NCBI GenBank assembly: GCA_029339505.1
Contig: JAQISU010000249.1
Location: forward strand, 186,001-250,000
Reading direction: 5' to 3'
DNA: 64,000 nucleotides
From: Unio delphinus
Lineage: Eukaryota; Mollusca; Bivalvia; Unionida; Unionidae
The position numbers and the translations under genes were made by a program. Positions 53,401-59,400 of the stretch are shown piece by piece. A model generated the notes under the pieces. The model saw only the letters and a program-made list of their open reading frames with translations, did no database searches and was not told where the DNA came from. The stretch's first letter is position 1; the number at the start of each line of letters is the position of its first letter.

Positions 53401-56400
53401 AATTATAAAATGGCAACATGTAAAATGTGTTAAGAAAGCAGGGTTTATTCATGCATGAGTTGCATGTGGACTACTGTACATGTCACAGTAAAATGGCCAA
53501 TGTGTAGACTATAGAACCTGACAATGTGAAAGGACTAGTCATGTGGACTATTGTATCTGTCAGTGTAAAATTACTACCAGTAGTCTTTTTGGACTATTGT
53601 ACCTGACAATGTGAAATGACAAGTCATGTGGACTATTATATCTGTCAGTATAATGACTAGTCTTTTTGGACTATTGTACCTGACAATGTGAAATGATGAG
53701 TCGTGTGGACTATTGTACCTGACAATGTGAAATGACAAGTCTTTTAGGACTATTGTACCTGACAATGTGAAATGACAAGTCTTTTAGGACTATTGTACCT
53801 GACAATGTGAAATGACACGTCATGTGGACTATTATATCTGTCAGTATAATGACTAGTCTTTTTGGACTATTGTACCTGACAATGTGAAATGATGAGTCGT
53901 GTGGACTATTGTACCTGACAATGTGAAATGACAAGTCATGTGGACTATTGTACCTGACAATGTGAAATGACAAGTCTTTTAGGACTATTGTACCTGACAA
54001 TGTGAAATAACAAGTCTTTTAGGACTATTGTGCCTGACAATGTGAAATGACAAGTCTTTTTGGACTATTGTACCTGACAATGTGAAATGACAAGTCATGT
54101 GGACTATTGTACCTGACAATGTGAAATGACAAGTCATGTGGACTATTGTACCTGACAATGTGAAATGACTAGTTGTGTAGACTATTGAATATGTCAATGT
54201 AAAATTACTAGTCTCTACCATCACTTCAAATTTAAAGAATGGTTTTGTTTTTGCTAGCTTAAACAGGGTTTTTGGCTTTATCATCTTAAGAATAACGGAG
54301 CTAAGTCTTTCCCAAGGAACATCGAGGCAGCCTATTTTTGGGCTATTAACAACAGAGTAAATAATATGACATCTTTTTTAATTGTTTTCTCATTCTACAT
54401 GCTCAGTTTCTGCTACATGGAATGCATAAGTAATTTCTCAATAGAGAATGAAGGAAAAATATCAAGATCTGTGTTTAGTGCCAGGATGTAGGGCCTGTCC
54501 TTAGTTGACCTCTGCTAAACCTAATTTAACTACAACATTTAACATACAATGAAATAAACTTACTTTTATTTTCGCTTTGATAATAGATATTTTAAAAACT
54601 GTTTAATATATTTTGCATACTGAGAATATATTCCACTTGTTAAAAGAAATGTAGTCTTTTCTGGAGATAAAAGTTCATTTTAATTATTCAATACCTGTTG
54701 CTATAGTAATGCTGGAATGTTTCTGAGACAAAAATACCCCAACACGAGACTGAAAATTCACCTTCCCATTAGGGTGAACCAGAAGCGATTGCCCCTGACA
54801 CCTCTCACATTTCTGACCATGTGTACTGCCCCTTCATTCTTTTCAAGGAAGCAGCCTAACTTAGTGGGACATCAGTGCAGGGTGGGAACAGGGAATCTGG
54901 CAATGGCAACAAGTGAGTATTACATCAGTAAAATTAGTCTTACCCCTCCCACCAAGCCACAATTTAGTATCAGAAAATCTGTTGCTGAATCTGTCATTTT
55001 GGTGGGAGGCTGATGATCCCATAATTGGTGAATAAACAAACACAAAGAATACTCACACTTACTCAAGATTAGGAGATTCAGGATGAGATTTGCTTGGCCA
55101 ATATCTGAGTGAAAATGATTGGACTAATGTTTGAAAATGGGCCACTTTCTGAGTGACAATGATTGGATTTGTGAAAATGGGCCACTTTCTGACTGACAAT
55201 GATTGGATTTGTGTTAGAAAATGGGCCACTTTCTGAGTGACAATGATTGGACTCTTGTTAGAAAATGCCTTTGTTTTGGTGGTTTAACAAAATGAATGTA
55301 AGAAGAGAAGTTTCTCAAAGGAAGCTTCACCCTAAGGATCATTAAAGAGTTTATTAAGAGACCACAAGAAACAAAACAGATTTAAGCATTAGAGAGTAAG
55401 ACACTTGTCTTGGCAGATCGAAATACCTGATTGGGTCTGCTGTGTCAAAATCTATCCTGATTCCTGAGGGTCTTTTGAAAACAGAGTGTCAGAAAGTGCT
55501 GCAGATAGTCCATAACAGCAAAAAACTGAGTCTTGTTTTTCTTCCAAATTGAAGAGTAGAAAATCAGACACTGCACTCATAGAGTGGCAGCTGAGATTGA
55601 CATGTTTTCTACTACATGTCCATCAATCACATAAGATTCTCCATCATGCATCTTAGAAGTTGATCTTCTCCATGACTGAATGATGCACTTGGCAACTCTG
55701 ATCAAAAACTTTTCTTTACGTAGACATTGTTTCAGAAGTGTCAAGAGTGAGGGTGAAGAAACTGTAGGCTGTTATATAGGAGAGAGCCCCGGTGATGTGA
55801 CAGGAGGTCCCTCCTTTAAGGTAAGATTCAGCGATGGTCCACAAGCAGATTGAGAAACTTGTTGAACAATGATCACTGGAGTGATCAAAATAAATTGCTT
55901 GGTGGAGTGCCTGATGTTGTGTAGAACCTGTAGTACCATCCTTAAAGATGGAATGGCAAAAGTAAACAGACAATCCTGGTTCATACTGAAACTGTCCACT
56001 TCCTAGGCCCTCTAATCAAGGACTGTGTAAATTAAAAATGGTAGCTTGTTTATTAATTTTGGTACAAACAAGTCCACCAAAGAAATCCATCAAAGCTGGA
56101 ATAGGGACTCTGCTAAGGAATTTGGTGTAGCAACCATTCTGTGAGGACTAGCTCTCAATTCCTTCAGACTGTATTTTGTCTGCCAAAAGTTTCTTTCTGC
56201 TTGGAATGTGGCAAACTCATAGGTAGGATGATTCCAACCAAACTTACTCAACCAAGGGGTTACCAAACCTTCATGCAAAGATAAGTTTACTTGATGTTTC
56301 ATTCTTTTCATGTTTGTGTTTGACCATTATTATATGAATTGAAGCAATGGATCTGAAGCTAGAGGGCACCATATCGGCTTGTTCTGTATCAAACTTGTTT

Positions 56401-59400
56401 GCATCAATGGGGATAGAAGGACTTTTTGTCCCATACTCTCTCCAGGAAAGCATGACAACATAAACAAATGTCTGCTGCATTGAAGACATTGGAAGGAAGA
56501 GAAATTTGAACTAGTAACTCCTTCCATGGATTTAACAGACTGTCCATAGCAGTATTACCTGCGTGGAGGGTTGGAGGGTTTGGGGAGTTTAAGGGGAAAA
56601 GCTTCATCCCCTCTTACTCTTTTCTTAAAACTATTTAAGATGATGTAGGTCAACGGCCTGCAGCAATTACCATGCTACCATGCAACTAAGGACCATAAGA
56701 TCAAGACTGCATTTATGAAATGGGCCAAATACTTCCTTGTGGTGGAAGACCACACAAAGAGATTTAGATGGATAATAGGGAGGGGATGCTAATTCTATTT
56801 CATTCCATAATATGGCATCTGTAAGTCAATTCCTCATCATCCCTGAGACGAAACATCAGTCTGAGGAGTGGGGATAGTGTGGACTCAGCCTAATCCCTAT
56901 TCCTGTACTGTAGTGGCTCCAATGATCAGTGATGATTCATTGTGTCTGTTGACCTGGCAAAGATCCATCAGATGACTCAGAAAATTATGAAACTCCTTGC
57001 CCAGATCTGTTTGATGCGAGCTTTCTCCTTTCCAGGGAGCTTGATCCTATTGCCAACAACACACGCTGGGGTCTGAAAGAATGTTGTTCCCCCTTCTGGA
57101 TGGAGGCACAACTCACTTTCTGCCCACACTTAGCTCTTTGCCATTTTGGATGTGGTTTCTGTTCCTACCTGAGGGGAGGGCATGACTTACTCTCTGTTGA
57201 TCCTCCATAATAGAACAGTATGACTCACTCTCTTGCCTTCTTGATGTGAGAGGTGCTACTTCTATCTGAGGGGAGTTTGCAAATCAGTCTCTGTCCAAGT
57301 GGAAGACAGGGTACTGATTGTCCCTCTTGGGAGGGCACAACCCATTCTCTGTCCCTCTGGACAAGACAGTGTATTCTCCCTGAGTGGAGGGCATAACTAG
57401 TGTTTGGACCAGAGGAAAACAGAAGATGGTGATCTCTTTGGATGGGGTCCACTAGCTCTAAACGTCTCTGTAGAGACTCGAGGAATCCTTCTCAAATACC
57501 CAAGTGACTTTGAGAATGAGAATTCTAAAACTCTGAAGTGGATGAAGGAACCTTGATTGATAGGCACATTTAAGCTCAGCGAGATTCCAGACCTCATCTG
57601 ATGAAAAGCTGCAGAAGGGTCAACCAACTGTCTTCTTGCAGCATGTTCACAATGAGGGGTGTGTGCCAGGGGTTTCCTGTAACCATGACAACTCAACTCA
57701 CACCTTGCTTAGACATTATACATGTTAATGATAGCTTATTAAAAGAATCTTTTTATATTAAAAATAAATTCTATGCATGTAAACGTATTCACATGATAAA
57801 GTGTGGACTAAGTTTATGCAAATTTAATAATTTTAGTGAGAATTCACCATACTTGGGTTTATTCATGAGTTTAAATGCAAAAAAGGATGCAACGCTAATT
57901 AGCAAGACAATTGCTAAAACAAATTTTTAAAAAGTCAAACTATCTGAATAAAGTATGAAGAAGAACCTGTCTTTCATTAACTGAACATGTAATATGAAGG
58001 TAAAAAGTAGTGTGTGACCTGCTTACGATGAACACAAAAACCAGCACAATTGATTATAAAAGTAACGTAAATTAAATGATTTGTAACCAATTGTTAAACA
58101 AACAAAGGCAAGTCCATATATTGCTACATTAATTTATGGAAAGATTGGGAAAATTAAACAAAATACCTAGCTAGAAAAATGTACAACTAAATTTGAATCA
58201 CTAACACCTTGTGTAATGGGTCAAAAAGAACAAGAAGAAAAAAAAAGCAAAAATAAAAGCCAAGACATACACCATGTTTACATAATAAATGCTAATATTT
58301 ATCTTAAACTAACAGAGATAAAAAGCTATCAGAGGTAAAAATCCAAATGTTTATGAAAAGTATGCAGACAAGAGAAAGAGTACAACTGCTTGTTGACTCA
58401 TGAATCATTGATAAAACAATTTCAACATTAAAGCATATTGACCAATAAAAAAAATGATGAGGCAGTACACACTAGCAATAATGTGCAGGGTGTCCCAGGG
58501 GTGATCCAGTGTTCTGGAATCTTCTGGTTCACCATAATGAGAGTATGAATTTTCATGATATAGTTTTTGGTATTTAACTTCTGGAAAAGTACCAGCTATG
58601 CAATAGCAGCAGGTAAGGTATTACTGATAGAAACACATGAGATGACCATGTAACCCAGTAGAATACTGTATGGTGCAATACAAGCCAAACCAAGTGCAGG
58701 GCTGTGAGGTCATGCCATGAACAAATGCACATAGCTAACTAGAGTTTCATTTAATTATTGTCAGATGTACATAAAACTTTTCAAATACTTAGCAATCTAA
58801 AGATATCCTTATATAAAATATTTCAGAAACTTTAAAAAAATTATATAATCTGAAGGACCAAGTAAATTTATAACAATATCCATCATGTATTCATAAACTT
58901 AACCGACTATTTTATGACAAAAACAGATGCTGAAAAATACAAGTGAATGCTTGACAAATCTATCTATAATGTATAACCTTCCTATTCAAATGATGTAAAA
59001 AGTACAAAGAATGCTTAACAAATCTAGCTATAACGTACAATCTTCCTATTCAAAGTTAAATGATATAAAAAGAACAAGTGAACGCTTGACAAATCTAGCT
59101 ATAATGTACAACCTTCCTATTCAAATGATGTAAAAAGAACACATGAATGCTTGACAGATCTAGCTATAATGTACAACATTCCTATTAAAATTATGTAAAA
59201 AGTACAATGAATAATATGATCTGAACTTTGACATTTTCCTATTTTTTGACTATTTTTAATTTCAATTAATGGGTTATGGAATGACTGATACCATTCATAC
59301 ATGGTACCATCTACTGTCTAGTAAATCTGTTATTCTTCATCTTAGTGATACTTGATGGTGCCACAATGACTACCAAAACTACTTAAACTGATAAATTAGA

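Noticed and set aside
54740..55013. Plus frame of 98 codons in a G+C-richer block
   Set aside because: No family resemblance and no splice support; it may be an edge of the decayed retroelement downstream.
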